Part shown: in pieces, positions 40,301-52,300 of the stretch
Layout: each line of letters opens with the position of its first letter
How positions within the stretch are numbered: the stretch's first letter is position 1
Assembly (NCBI GenBank): GCA_024734555.1
Contig: JANPWX010000452.1
Coordinates: 1,617,355-1,681,354 of the forward strand
Source: Trochalopteron elliotii
Lineage: Eukaryota; Chordata; Aves; Passeriformes; Leiothrichidae
DNA: 64,000 nt
Direction of reading: 5' to 3'
Position numbers and translations under genes: made by a program
Notes under the pieces: model-generated
What the model saw: only the letters and a program-made list of their open reading frames with translations
What the model was told of the DNA's origin: nothing
The model's database searches: none

Positions 40301-43300
40301 AGGGAAGAACTCCCGTAGCACAGCAGGATGAGCAATGAGAATTGCTGCAGAGGCTGAGGTTTCTAGAGCTAAAATATTAGTTGGGAACGAATATTGAAGC
40401 AGTGTCAGCATGCCAAAGTTCTCAGTCTACACAAAGTGACTTTACTTTTACTGACACAACTTGCTCTTACTAACATAGGCCAACACTTGCCTGCTTCAGG
40501 GATTTTTCAGAAGATGAGTAAAATTATAACTGGCATATGAGGAAAAATACTAGGTGTTACCTGCTGTGGGATAATAAAAAAACTGTGCAGCACAATATCT
40601 TCAGTTCTGAACACAGTACAGACATGGGCATGTCAAAAGAGGTATTACATGAGACAAAACAGAGCCTCAAGGCTATGCTGTAACCATGATTTAAGTATTA
40701 GTTCACATAATGCTCCCTTACAGGTTTTCATTTAAACCAGCAAAAGAATTTTTACTCTTCAGCAAGATGTACTTCAAAATAAAATTTGGCATTTGCATTA
40801 CTAAGCTGGAATGTCATTACTTTTTACATTAAACTGGGAAACGTTCGCTTTCTGTTCATTTATTTTGCCAATAATTTTTCCATTCAGTTAATTTTACCTT
40901 TGACACACACCATCTTTTCTCAAATATATGAATAGCCTTTAGCTCAGGGCCAGGGTCTAAAGCCTGTATAACCTAGAGCTTCCCTTGATGCCAGAAGAAC
41001 TACAGTCAGAGAGATGCTGTAGATTCAGATCTCAAGAATTAAGCTGCAATATGCCAAGGATTTTATTAAGGTAGGCTCAAGTCCTGCAAAATCCCTACAG
41101 ATAAGCCCCAATACTTTGACCTCAATAATTAACCTTATTAGTCATTGCTATCTTTAAAGAGACTTGTCAAGGATATACACTACTTTCTCACTGAAGCAAC
41201 AGTGGAAAAACTGTTGGACAAGCACAAGGCAGGAATACAGTACAGCCCAGGCAGGACAGTGTTACAGTGACCTTATTCAAGAACTGCAAATTATTGGAAA
41301 GTTATTTCATTTCATTAGTCATTCAGCACCAAACAAAAAGTAATTGTATGTGGTACAACAGCCTCCCTTTTTCTGTGAGTATACATACATACACACACAC
41401 ACATATATATATATATAAAATTTAAAGTAGCTCATTACTTCTTCCACCTAACTCAAATTGTAAATCTAAGAGTCACAATGTCATTTCTACCTACTCTTTT
41501 GTCATTACCAATGGTGTATTTTTTTCATCTACCTAATCGTACACAAAGTCATTGCAGAAAACTTTTCATACAAACATCTCCCATTTGTCAGCCAGGTGGG
41601 ACAAAGAAACAGCTTGAAAAACTCCTTTGAGGATGTTATCTAAGTTTTGTTGAATTGATTTTCAAAATGCCCCCTTAACCTCTGATTTGTATACTTTAAA
41701 CCTCACTCAGAGTCTGGACAGAAGCAACTGCAATTTAAGGCTGCTTCTCTAAACAAGATTAATTTCAGATAATCTAAAAAAGCATACTCTAGTAAGATGG
41801 CTCTCTTTTCTTTTAACACTGCAGGAAAACACCATCATCTTTTTTTCAGAACCTTCTTCCTCCTCTGCAATTTGAACAACACTCTCCTCTGGAAAAGACT
41901 CCATGTACAAATTTTTTGACTCCAAGGCTGTACGTGCCCAGACACGACCAAGTCACATGCATTTTCCAACCTCAGAAAAATGTCAGGAAATTACTTTTAG
42001 ACAATTTTCAGATTTTCAAACAAATTATATTAAAAACAAGAGAGAGAATCGACAGCAAAATAATGAATTTAACATCTGACATGCAGCTGCATGCAGCTAA
42101 CCTTTGTGTTTCCCTTTTTTCTCCTTTCTGGTGCTGCTGCTCTGACAGCTCGCAGCTGCTGCCTTGGTTTTTTTAGTTGGTTTCGGAGCTTGGGCGTCCA
42201 CTACCACCTTTACATCTTCCTGTTCAGCCTCCTGCACTGCTTCAGAGAGTCAGGGTACCCCACCAAAAAAAGAAAATAAACAGAGAGAGAAGAGAGAAAC
42301 AAAGAGAGAGACAAGAGAATGAATTGAGAACTTTGCAAAGGCATAAAAGAGAAAGCAAACATAGCAGAGTTTGGTATTTCAGACAGTTCATGCAGTGACC
42401 AGAGCCATGTAAACCAGAATTTGCAAAGCTACAGTAAAAATCTGAAAATGTTAGGTTAGCTAAGATACATTTCCTTACGTTTTTCTTCCTCACAATAATA
42501 TATCAACTTCTAACTTTCAGTCCAAAGGTGACATCAGAATATTATTGTGTTACTGAGCTATTGTAGAAAGCATTTTTCCTCATAGTAAAGCTCTGCCAGA
42601 AGGATCAGCAACAGTGGCAGCATGAAGGCAGAAAAATTTTAGTTTGACTTTGTAGCATCCATGCTTAAAGCTACATCCTAACTCTGTAAATAAGGAATCA
42701 CCTTCTGAAGGTTACTTTCAAAGCACATCTTGCACAATTGTGTAACACAGCATGATGAGTAGATTGGCCATGCATTTTATGGTGAAACTATACCTAAGCT
42801 GAATTTAAAATCTCTGCCTACTTTGTAGCATACACAACTTAATTAATTCCTTGTAGAGACTCTCTACAAAATATGCATGGCATAAACTGTGAATGCCAGC
42901 ATAATTCATGCAGTATTCCTTGTTTTCAAAGTAAAAAGAGGCTTTATCATTTTCCTAAAAGCACAACACACTTTGAGGTCAATAACTGAATCTCTGAAAG
43001 CAACGCAAGCCGTAACTCTTTCCTCTGGCTAGACCAAACCTTGAAGTTAGATAAATATCACAACTGCTTTCGTGAGAGGCATAAAGAAACTGTCAAACTT
43101 CACACCCCAAGCTATGGGTGAACACTAAGAGATTTTGGGGTTGGCTGCTGGTCACTGGTAAGTGCTAAACCTCACTGGCTTCCTGTGGTGACCATGGTTT
43201 CTCTCCCTGGCACACAGGCCTCCCACCCTTTCTTTTTCCCAAAACTAAAGTACTTTCTTTAAAAGGAGAAAAAAAGGTCCACTAAGGACCATTACAGGAA

Positions 43301-46300
43301 AGAACTGGTTGCCCTAAAATTACTTTTAAAATATCCAGAAAAACTTCTTAAACGCCCAAAAGACTAAATGATTCTCAATGACGTGTGGACTGACACTATT
43401 CTCTCTCTGAAGGGGAAAATTCTCCCTTAAGCTTCTGGTCTGTGAAGCAACTTTCCTCCTCAGCAAATCCTTCAAGTGCACAAACAGAAATAGAAACACC
43501 AGGGAGATTCTCAGAGGAGAAAGATGAAACAGATTTAGTCATGTCTGTGTAGACTGCAGCTCCCAAACCCGCTGCTACCCTCCCCAGCACAGCAATCTGT
43601 TATGAGTAGCACTGCATTCACAACACAGCAGGCACCTGAGGCACTCAGGAAACACATGCTCCTCTTCTCATTGTGCAGGGAAAGGGTTCCAGTTCTACAG
43701 AGAATATACATTAAATTATTAGAGGAGAGACTTGAAGCCCAAAGAAACAGCTTGTCACCACCCAATTTTTCACGCCTGTCTTTGTCAAACACTAATCACA
43801 GGACTGCAATCCCTTTGCTGAGTGGAAAGCAGCACTGGAAATGAGTAGGACAAAATCAAAGGAGTACGTGCACAGGGAAAATGGCACATAAAAGACAGTG
43901 CACTGGGTCCTACCTCCACGGGCATGGCAGCCTCACACTAAGCAGGGAACCAGAATCAGCTCCCCACAGTATTTAAATAGGTGTGATTTGCCAACCCAGC
44001 ACTCACGCTATATCTGTACCTCAGTCTCTCTCTGAAAACTAGGCTGTGTTCTTTTAATTGTTTTGAAGATGATAATCCATGTTACAATTAAATTTAGTAC
44101 TTTACAAATGACCTATATTAAATGGCCAGGCAGTTCTCTAAATCATTTTAAATCTGGCTGTATTCGTTCACTCAGAAGTAGCACCATTTACTTGGTCCAA
44201 AGCAATGATCAATCAGCAAAGGATGAGACTTTCTGACATTACTAATTGCAAAGTTAAAGATTTATCTTCTCTATCTTGCCAGCCATTCTTTGATCTTTCA
44301 AGTAAAGCCCTGAAGTTTTTTGAGCTACTTTTGCCTCAAAACTTCAAGCAAGAAGTATCTGATTATAAGTTCAGTGAGGGAGCTCCAAAGGACAGAGAAG
44401 GGAATATTTCCATTGCTTTACTCTATGAGGCAGAGAACAGGATTTCAGCCCAGTAGCCATTCCGAGCATTATACCTTGGCTGCTGTCTGTAGTAAATGGG
44501 CCTTTCAGACACAAGTGATGGAGGTTGCAAAATAAGATTTAAATCATAAAGATAATGATACTGTGCCTGGGCTCATGAAAGGAACTGGCACAGAATGTCC
44601 TGTTTCTAAAGGATACATTTCTGAGCATCACCATTACATTTAAAGTACTACCTCTATAATAATTTCAAATGTAATCCCAACATGCCATCTCCACCACAAA
44701 ACCATCTCATTCTTAGCTTTTAGCTGTTTGATAAATAGCAGACCTCAGCTAAGGCTCGCCCACTCACTCATGTTTTCTCTTCTGCTGCCTGCAGACACCA
44801 AAGAAAGTTTGCTTTCTGTACAAACTCAGTTCAGGGCAGCTGGTTATACCCTTGCATTTAGGCAAGCTCCTGTCAACAGGCCAGCCAGGATTTGGATCCT
44901 TGCAGCCTGCAAACCCAAAAGGCTCACAGGTCTGTACACTTCCCCAGCTCAGCTGGTCCAGCAGGCTTGGATGTGGAGCAAAGTGAAAAATCCTGTTTTG
45001 TGTTTCCAGTGCTTTCTCCTGCCCTGGAGAGGTGGAAGAAGGACCATTTCTAAGCCCTCTGCACTCGCTCAGCAGCTGGTCATTAGCATGTGCAGCTTTG
45101 AACTCCTCCAACCAGCATTCCTTCCAGGCTGCCTTTGTGGAGATGAAGCAAGTCAGAGAGGCAGTGTTTATCCCCAGCGACGTTGTTAGGGGATCAAATG
45201 TCTTCCCCTCTGTTCTCTACTGCATCTTTGGATCATTATCTAACAGACTGACAAGAATTTCCCTTCTCAGCAGGATGGAAACCTTGAGGTTAACTCTAGC
45301 CTACATTTTCCACAGGCTCTAGATAGCCCCATAAAACAATTTACAACTCCCTGCAAGAAAGCCTGAATAAGGAAAATGAGATAAACTGGCTCCCTAAATA
45401 ATGTTCACTGATACAACAATATGATTATGGCCTTCGCTGGACATCAAAAAGTTAAAAACATTTTATTTATCCTCTGGTGCTGCCTGTCATTAAGAATCTT
45501 AAATGCAGCTACATGGGGGTGAAATTACAAAGACTGTCATTCAAAAATGCATTAATTTCAGTACATCTACCCATTCAGGCAGCTTTGAAAATCCCTACTG
45601 ACATTGTATTAAACAGTAGGGGACTAGATTTGAAAATCTATCCTGATACTTCATATGGCCCACCCCAGATTATTAAAATCTTTACTTTAAAAACCCAGAG
45701 ATTTTCCTTTTCCATAAGAATTATTTGCTTGTACTAGAATTTGCATTCAGACAAGAAAAAAATGGAGGAGAGCAAGTGCTGTAGTGAGTCAGCATTCCAA
45801 ACAGAAAAATCCACTGCACTCTCAGACCTGGTATTTCATTCTAGTTTGAACTTAATAAATTGTAAAAAATCGTTTTGAGATAAAAGCCAAGCTTACAACT
45901 AAAACAATTACATGACTTTAATTTCAGTATTATTCATCCATGTTCATTAAATCAAGCACTGACTGCTCACCTCAATGGAGTATTAAAAGAAGTATTTTTT
46001 GGGAGACAGAAAGGAGCACAGATTGCAATATTAGGTCAGGATCTGAGATGAAAAGAAAAGAACAAACCATCTGTTAACATCTTACAGGTGAGTGTGGAAG
46101 GGCTTTGTCAAGGCAGACAAGGGCAGTGTCCCAGCTTTGCCTTGCACCACCAATGGCCTAACTCAGAAAACGGGGAAAAAAGAAACCTCTCCATGAACCA
46201 GTTGTATGATGGACAATGCTCCAGGTTACAGGGATAAAGCTGCAATGCACAGTCAAATAAAAGGATGCAGTTTGTAAGCACGTGAGTAGACTATGATGCA

Positions 46301-49300
46301 GACTAAAGCTCTTTTTCAATTCTTTAAATTACCCACATATATTTATATGAGTGAATGAAAACATAAAACATGTCTTTCCATCTGGACTTCATGATGAGAA
46401 GTTCACACAGGAAATAAGTTTCAAAGTAGCATGAATGAAAATGCAGATTTTCTTTTTACCATTTGTATTACCATATTTCTTGATGAGCGCTTGCATACTC
46501 TCATGATCTTAGACGACAAAAAAAAAAATCTATGAATCATAACTTACCAATCTCTATCGCATAAAAATGCCATCTGCTAAAAATAGGATGCTTTTTCATC
46601 AGTACATTATGAGACGAATGAAGTAAATGAAAAATCACAAAAAGGAAAAACAATTCTAAAATTGTGCAGTCTGTCTGGAAAACACTTGAAGTAGAAAGAG
46701 GCTGAACCAGACAATGAGAGGTATGTGCGGCAAGTATAAGGCAAATACTGTATAAGACAAATATTCTATTTACCAACATCCTCTCAACAATAAAAGAGAA
46801 ATCCAGGTTGAGTACCATGCAAAGAATGATCAGCTACAGTTCAGTCAGGGTGTAGCCCAACAACTCAATGTGAATTGGTTGTCCTTTTCTTTCCTGATGC
46901 CTGAGATGCTTTAGTGTTTCACTGTAAGTATGGCTTGTTGCTTTTCTTTGTTAAATTCTAGTCTTAGTCAATCTACCTGGTTATTTGGGTTGTTGTTTAT
47001 TATTAGTTTATTTAATCAAATCAGATTCTGAATTGGTCTAGTATTTCTACAATCATTTACAAGACACTGAAGTCTATCAGAAATATTCTGAAGATGGGCA
47101 AACCCATGATATTTTACAGTGCAGTGAAATATTTTTATTAGTTTTACATAGACCACACAAATAGTTAAATACAAGGACCTGAATTAGGACAAGGACTTTG
47201 GTGTGTTAGTTACTGTTTAATCACATGCAAAGATTTGATTCCTGCTTCAAAATGCATATAATCAAAGGCATTCCTCCTCCAGCTAGTAACTTACAGTCAG
47301 ATTCCAGACTCCCCAAACCTTATTGCCAATAAATTCCCTAAAGCCCCTTGCAGTTTATGCCTCCAGCAGTGATGTGATGACCAGGCTGATGCTGCAAACC
47401 TGAAAACAGAAGTGAAATGGGGTGGGTTTTTTAGTGCCCCAAAAAAAGGAACCAATGTACCTGGGAACTTGGTGCTGCTTAAGGACATTATTAAAAGCTC
47501 ATTGGTCTAAGAGTACCTCAGAGACAACAAGGGAAGGAACTACATAAAAGATTCCTCTTAATCCCCATGTACCTGCTGCCTAATCCTGGGGAGGCAGAAG
47601 GCAAAGGAAGCATGTGAAGTGGAGAGCTGATAGGAGTGAACTAGACTTTGGGAAAGCAGACAACTAATGAGGGAAGCTAAAATCATCTATGAAAAACCTA
47701 TGCCAGGAAGATTAAAGATAGTGACAAATTACATAATTACTTTGTGATACTGGAGCCTTGAGGGCACCACTAGGCTTTAATTGCCCTGAGCCTCCCTGGG
47801 GGGTTCCACCCACAACATGCCCATGGGCTTTCTTCCAGCTGAGCCCTGGGCTGTGCTGTAGGTGCTGCTTCCCAGCCTGTCTGCTGGGAGCATCCTGGCA
47901 CTGCAGGCAGCTCATCTGCCCAACAGAGATATGTGCACTGCAGCATGTCCTTTCCACCCTGACTGGTACCCTGGGGGGCCCTGGTTCATCCCTTGCCGTG
48001 TCTGGGACTGCAGGGAATCCTGCTGGCAGCTCTGCCTGCCCTCTTGGCAGCCTTTGGGATGGGACTCTGCCTGCCAGGGCATTTCCTGTGCTGGGGCACC
48101 CCCAACTCCTGGCTCCTGAGATACTGCCCAGGGCAGAAAACAGCTAAATATGAAGTAATAACTGAAAGTAAATACACTTTAAGTGGAATATTAAAGGAAA
48201 GAGAAAGGAGTTTCTCAGGCCATTTTCTCTAAACTTTCCTCTCAAATCGTTCAGTACCAAGAACCACAAAAAGACCTGTGAAACACTTGCTACCCACTGC
48301 CCTCTGCTCCTTGCTGCTGGGTTAGTTTGTTTATTTTGGAAGTGCACTGGTGCAGTAAGGACTGCTGACAAATCAAAAAGATGCTTTAAAGATTAAGGTG
48401 AAGAGGCTGATTCTGAAATAAAGATTTCAGAATATATGCTTATTGGAATTTAAGTATTTTGCCCACATGATGTTTGGAGTGCTGCCTGATCTCTCAGTAT
48501 TAACAGCCCTTTGCAAAGAACATTCCTTGCTATCTTGAAAAAATAAACAAATACCTACTCATTCCAAGGTCAATGAAAAACAGGGATGGAGAGACACTCT
48601 TCTGATGAACTGGCAAATATATGATTTTTTAAATGAATACTTAAGTGATGTCATCTTTTAAAGATGACAGCTTCGGATGCTCATCAGAAAACTCTCTCAT
48701 TATTCATGGTAAATAGCAGAATGACACGACAGATTTAACAACTCAAAGCTATGAATTGTCATCAGAGGTCTGTTTAACACACCACACAACCATTACATCT
48801 AGATGTGCTGCCAAATGTCAAAGGAGAAAAGTAAAAAAGTCATTCTGCCTTTTTACACATGGTTAATCTAAATCGCTAAATTGGAAGTTGCAATGAAAAT
48901 TACTTTGAGAGTATCTAATTGAAAACATTTTTAATTTTGAGTCTTATAAAAAAAAGCCACAGCTGCAACAAAGTATGGCAATATTAATGAAAGCATATCT
49001 GGCACTCATTCAAATCTCTGCCTTCCTCAGAGCTGTGAAAAGAAAAATCACTCCCCAATGGAAATTCACTATTTTCACAGAAGTAAAATCTCTGTAAAAA
49101 TGGGCTTTCAGCATTTGCATTAAATGTAATTAAATAATGTAATTAAATTGTTGCAGTAATTAGTGTATCTCTGCATGCTATTTGGCTCCAGGAATGCTTG
49201 ATATTTGCAATCCAGATTGAAAAGAACTGTATTCCTAGCAGAATTTTGCAATGTCAAATCAAGCTAAAATGTTTGTTCAGATTTTCAACAAACTTCACAG

Positions 49301-52300
49301 AATAAGTTGAATAGAAATACATGAAAACAAGCAAGCAGATGTAACTGCAACATATTACAGAATGGCAAGTAAAATTTTAAAGAAACTTCAAACTAACAGG
49401 AAGCAATATGTCCTTATGAAGGACACTGAATTGAAAATAAACCAGAACACATGAAGAAAAGACAATGTAAGTGATCTCTCCTAAAAAGAAGGATTAAATT
49501 TCTTCTGGTGAATGAATGCCTTTGTTGTCTTTATATAGAATTTAAATTTAACAGCAATACAAAAAGTTGCTATGGGTTCCAACGTGGCTGTTTATAATGA
49601 TGAAATAGCAGTTGAGCTGTATTTGGCACTGTGAGAGAGAGAAACTTTATTGTAAATAGTACCAACTAGAGCCAGGGAACAACACCAGGGAGGTCAGTGG
49701 AAGGATACCTAGTCCTTGAAATGGGAGGCAGATAAAATGTAGGACCTATCTCCAACTACCTGATCTACAGATGCTGATGACTGTGTTACCACTGGCCAGG
49801 ACTGCAGCTCAAACTAACCTCTTAGAGACCAGAGTGCCAAGGAGTTTTTATCTCAGGTTGGTCTTTTCAGCCTAATTCATCTCTGTTCCCACAGCTAACT
49901 CTCGCTGTTGTTAGTTAATTAGGCCTTATGTCAACAACAAAAGGGTTTAAAAAAGATACACTACATTCAAGTCACGTACAAGCTACAGTATCTGAAGACT
50001 TTTATCTGTAGGTGAAATATGGGCACAAGTGAGAAGAAATGTCTTCTGTGGAGACTAGTGCAAGGTGGATTCTGCAGAGCCACTTCCTCACTAGAAGGGC
50101 ACCCAGCTCCTTAAAAGTCTCATGGCACCCAGAGGAATTGCTAGCAACACTTGGCAGGGAACATAAATACCAGTTTGTCCTACCAATGTGTCATTTCTCT
50201 GCCTTGAAGTCATCTAAGAAGAAAATCATGGCATTTCTGGCAATACACAATTAGCTTAACTAGCAAAATATGGTGTTGTATTTTATCTACCCACAAGTAG
50301 CTCACCAGGCCAATGTTCTATTCCAGAACAAGACTGACTGACTTTCTACTCCAAGCTCTGACAATTATTCTGGAATTAAATGAGTTTTTACTGCAGAGCA
50401 GAGTTGCCCATAAGGGAACCATTGCAGCACAGATAATGGCATCAGAATAAGCAGTGGCAGTGTATGAAGGAGAATTTCCCAGCACAGATAATGGCATCAG
50501 AATAAGCAATGGCAGTGTATGAAGGAGAATTTCCCAGCACAGAAAGCCCAGCATCTGAGAATTGCTGAGATGTTATCTCTGACCTACTTTGCTCAAAGTA
50601 CCATAGAGATATCTCCACACAGGCATCCAATTATTTGTTGAAATCAACAAGTACTTTTGTGCTACATAGAATTAGTACAAGCTAAAAGGGAGAGTAGAGC
50701 AGGATGATAGGTGGAAAGAAGTGTTCTTTCTGTAGCATTTGCTAGCACAGGAATTGATCTCACAAACGTGCTCATCCAAGCAGTGTAGTTCATTCAGCAG
50801 AGCACCAACTCCCATCAAAGAGTCATTCTTAACTCGGGATCAGCATGCCCATAACAGCAACAAATGAACGGAAAAGGGCAGAATGGTTCTTTAGAAACAG
50901 CCCAGCTGTCTCATGCATCCTACTCTGCCACATACAAATGTTTTCATTGAAGGGGGGGAAAAACCTGCCAGCCCTGAAGCTCAATGCCACAGTTAAAAAT
51001 GGCCATCCAACCCCAAAAATGTACCCTGCAAACTGGGGAGCTGAAGACATTGAGCACATTCCCAGAGAAGGCCACACCAAAAAAGGGCACTTCTAAAGTT
51101 CTTACAGTGTTTTCAAAAGCAACATGCCTAACAAAGGATTTTACAAGGCAATAAAACACCCTGCTAGGTAATTAAATTCTTCTAAGCTGGCTCTTGCAAA
51201 CTGCATGGTTTATTACAAGGAGAGCTGTCCCAAGGGATTAACAAATGTCGTGTTGAATATGAGAAACATTATATTGCTTTGCTTCTCTGAAACCTTGTGA
51301 AACATTAAAAGGGTTTGAGAGACAAATTTAGAACAAACTGATTTAGGGAGAATAAATCCTAAGTACTCCAGTGAACGGTGTGGTATCATATGACAGGAAG
51401 GGTCACTTTTACCTTAAGAGCACAGTTAATCTCACTTACAGTGAGAAAGTCCACTCCAGTGCAAACTGGTGTAAAATTCAGCTCAGTTAGTGCATGTATG
51501 AAATTTGTTACCAATTATGGGATGATAATGTCTTTTTCTCTGATTTGTGAAAATTAAAACCTTGATCCACTGACAATATAGGGGGTTTAGTAAACAGCAC
51601 CATCTCTCTACTATATTATTTCTTACAACAGCTCTGTACCTTTAATAAACTCTTGACTGTAAGAGGGAAAAGAGAAAATTTCTATTTTGTCCGATTAAAA
51701 AATAAACAAACTAAATGTTTGTGCTAAATCAAATTTTTTGGTTTAGACAGGAAAGAAATTTAGTTTAATCTTTAAAAATTACATCCCAGACCCTGAGAAA
51801 CAGACAGTAAAGAGAAATATTGCTAATGTTTTTAATATTTATTAGAAAAAAAATTAAAATAATACTAAGTTGAAAAAGTAATTCTCCATCTGAAACCACT
51901 TATGGTATCCTACTTGCTTGCAGAAACAAGATTAAAAAGGCCCATAATTACCAAAACCTCAACATTTAAACAATGCAATTTCCAGATTCTAACAGTAAAT
52001 TCTGTAGCTGTAATCAGCTAAAAATTTTCACCAATTGCTAACCAGGAAGAAAGACTCTGAAGCCTGCACTTCTCAGAGCAGGATTTGTTAGTCCACTAAA
52101 TACCCACCTTGTTCTTGTGGAAAAATAAGACCACAGGGAGAAAATAAAACAACAGGGAGAAAAAAAAAGTACAGCACGTGGAGTAAAATTGACAGAAATT
52201 TGAACTGAATGCTGGGTTAAGTTTTTTTTTTGTATAAGAGTAGGATACTGGTTGGTCCTTTTTTTTTTTAACACAGTTAGATTCACTAAGGCATCTTAAG

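Larger units (their letters stand above)
33693..42101 (-). other. TUB: TUB intron, 8.4 kb, phase 1
   Basis: AT-rich intron with an old CR1 remnant at 37.5 kb and a TG/TA microsatellite at 41.4 kb. Two CAG|GT sites preceded by pyrimidine tracts are noted in the findings. No additional in-frame exon was recognised. Confidence 0.8.
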
